The notes beneath the pieces were generated by a model, which was given only the letters and a program-made list of their open reading frames with translations, ran no database searches and was not told the origin of the DNA. From Basidiobolus meristosporus CBS 931.73 (Eukaryota > Basidiobolomycota > Basidiobolomycetes > Basidiobolales > Basidiobolaceae): a stretch of DNA of 32,847 bases. The first letter of the stretch is position 1, and each line of letters begins with the position of its first letter. Where the stretch lies: NCBI GenBank assembly GCA_002104905.1, contig MCFE01000828.1, positions 1-32,847 of the forward strand. The letters are read 5' to 3'. The translations under genes were made by a program, and so were the position numbers. This document shows, one piece after another, positions 31,589 through 32,847 of this stretch.

Positions 31589-31912
31589 GATGTAAAAAGT
31601 TCTTCCCTATGTTGCCAATTCAAATTCATATTCTTCTATTAATACATAGCTCCAACCCTCTGTAATACCATATTTTATTTCTTCATAAAACGGTACTATA
31701 GGTTCTGACTTTGAATTGAGCTTTGGAAATATGTATTTTCCTTGGGTCATCACGTCATGGATTTGCTTTCCAGGATCACAATGTTTTATACCCACTTTAT
31801 AAAACCTGGATGCAACTCTAAAATTTTTGTATGTCACATATTTGTAGAAGATTTCATGCCATATAAGTTTCTTGAATGGTAAAAGAAGACTTTCTGCATT
31901 AGGATATATTTG
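31589..31912 (-). pseudogene. protein-primed family B DNA polymerase, middle part
   Basis: Upstream continuation of the polymerase relic, open on the minus strand from about 31912 to a TAG at 31607-31609. QIYPNAESLLLP at its start fits the block around motif A (D-x2-SLYPNAM..P), but the catalytic Asp is missing because the sequence is cut there by copia-1 LTR material. GKYIFPKL, PFYEEIKYGITEGWSY and EEYEFELAT follow, matching the family's fP...W.G.y..EEl..a...GY.....yeFe region. After a stop or 1-base shift it continues REELFT to the gypsy C insertion site, then at 26787 with SMYNNEA. The exonuclease and terminal-protein regions are absent from the window. Confidence 0.75.
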
Positions 31913-32014
31913 TTAAGTAACTTTTTAGCTGCTAAATGATACCAAATAGTTCAATATTTCAGCATACCTTGGTCAGATAACCAATCCAATACCAAATAGC
32001 CCAGCTTTTCAACA
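31913..32014 (-). repeat. two tandem copia-1 LTR 5' ends
   Basis: On the minus strand two successive pieces resemble the first about 50 bases of the copia-1 LTR at 4323. One starts at 32014 (TGTTGAAAAGCTGGGCTATT, TGGTATTG) and one at 31964 (TGCTGAAATATTGAACTATT, TGGTATCATTTAGCAGC, ACTTAACAA). The second runs directly into the polymerase relic. Neither continues into a full LTR. Confidence 0.6.
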
Positions 32015-32847
32015 CAATATGCCATACTACTGCATTGCCATTTGTGCAACCCTTTAGCAATCACACTATGGCTTTATGTCAATGGTCATATACTGGCCCC
32101 TATCTTTCCTGGTCCTTAGCTGGATCTGCATACTTTAACCCCCATCTGCCAGTCTTTACAAGCAGTCCTTGTAATGCTCAATTGTGTTTCTTCTGCACTG
32201 CTCCTGAAGTAGTGGTGCTTATTGAAACTAAATATCCACTGTATGCATTGCAATTCTTTTCTGAGCTCTTAATAGCATTACTTTGCTGTCAATAGACTCT
32301 CTACTGTGCCTACAATAGAAGATGTGGAGGCAGCAGTAGACAAAGTGCTTGTCTCTGTACACTCATCTATGGTATTACAGCATAGCACAGCTGGCTGCAT
32401 GCTATACACAAAAGAAAATAGCTGTTGGAGAGATTCTGGTTAGGGTTTATCAGCTTTGCCTGCAATAGGTCTTGAGGAAGGCACTATCTCTTAGCTGTGG
32501 CACTCTTGCTCTTCTGCCTTGAGATTCTCTGCTAATCAGGAGTAACATTCTCAAGTAGTCAGTGCTGGTCCAAGATTTGTTTGCATTATTTGAGTCCAGG
32601 ATAATAGACCTGCTGTGCTCAATGGTAGCCCATGGGAGCCAGACAGTTTGTAGGGCCAAATTGATCTGTCACAATATGCCACCATCTGGCACTGTAGTTT
32701 CTACTATGATGCAAGTGGTAGGAAAGAGTTACTGGTAATATTATGCAATCTTACTTGTGCTGCTAAGAATAATGCTTGTCTTGCTTTGTATATTCTGTTT
32801 AGACCTTCTGCTAGAATGTTCAAGTTACATTAGGTTTAATCAAATCA
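32015..32847. other. no gene recognised
   Basis: About 830 bp with one short plus-strand frame (32035-32295, Cys- and Leu-rich, no recognisable motif) and no retroelement, RNA-gene or transposon-end signal that I could support. The frame is of a length expected by chance. Confidence 0.45.

Noticed and set aside
32035-32295. 86-residue Cys-rich plus-strand frame
   Set aside because: No recognisable motif, no supporting neighbours and a length expected by chance.
1-32847. CRISPR arrays, tRNA or rRNA genes, bacterial operons or phage modules
   Set aside because: No regularly spaced direct repeats, no cloverleaf or rRNA core signature, and no ribosome-binding-site or operon spacing. The retroelement content is eukaryotic.

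Overview
This window is a eukaryotic, probably nuclear, transposon-rich region. I see no convincing intact host gene, no tRNA or rRNA, no CRISPR array and no bacterial gene organisation. Almost everything that can be assigned is LTR retrotransposon: one Ty3/gypsy family (intact and decayed copies) and two Ty1/copia families (decayed). Smaller contributions come from a Harbinger-type transposase relic, a 209-bp MITE-like element, and the relic of a protein-primed family B DNA polymerase of the kind carried by linear plasmids of fungal mitochondria or by Polintons. The AT-leaning sequence, the retroelement mix and the plasmid-type polymerase fit a repeat-rich filamentous fungus. That is inference; an oomycete or another protist is not excluded.

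Left part (1-5901, plus strand): a truncated gypsy pol (reverse transcriptase and RNase H) is fused at about 1370-1376 to the gag of a copia element (copia-1). Copia-1 runs through gag, protease, integrase, RT and RNase H to a polypurine tract and an LTR at 4323. The 3' end of a second copia family (copia-2) follows with its LTR at 5357-5700, and then a partial LTR of the same family in inverted orientation (5701-5901). From 5902 to 9089 only a Harbinger-type fragment (7693-7986) can be named.

Centre (9090-23832, minus strand): a three-level nest. A decayed copia-2 element was split by gypsy copy B (11554-21425, duplicated target ACTG). The 3' LTR of B was then split by gypsy copy A (11747-16684, duplicated target ACTC). 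A is almost perfect: two 368-bp LTRs with one visible difference, primer binding site, polypurine tract and one uninterrupted 1377-codon gag-pol frame. Its protease motif, however, reads N-S-G instead of D-S-G. A separate solo copia-2 LTR (22496-22836) sits in the copia-2 gag.

Right part (23833-32847): another copia-2 LTR with a well preserved half-tRNA primer site, a solo gypsy LTR flanked by TATT, a small unknown coding relic, and the polymerase relic. The polymerase is interrupted by gypsy copy C (26788-31588), which is itself deleted in the RT region and carries the MITE-like insertion in its 5' LTR. Short copia-1 LTR pieces follow, then about 830 bp in which nothing could be recognised.

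The parts do not form a cellular pathway. Copy A is the only element that could still be expressed; the rest record successive insertions. Four gypsy insertions show 4-bp target duplications, and removing the inserts rejoins the interrupted coding relics in frame at two sites.
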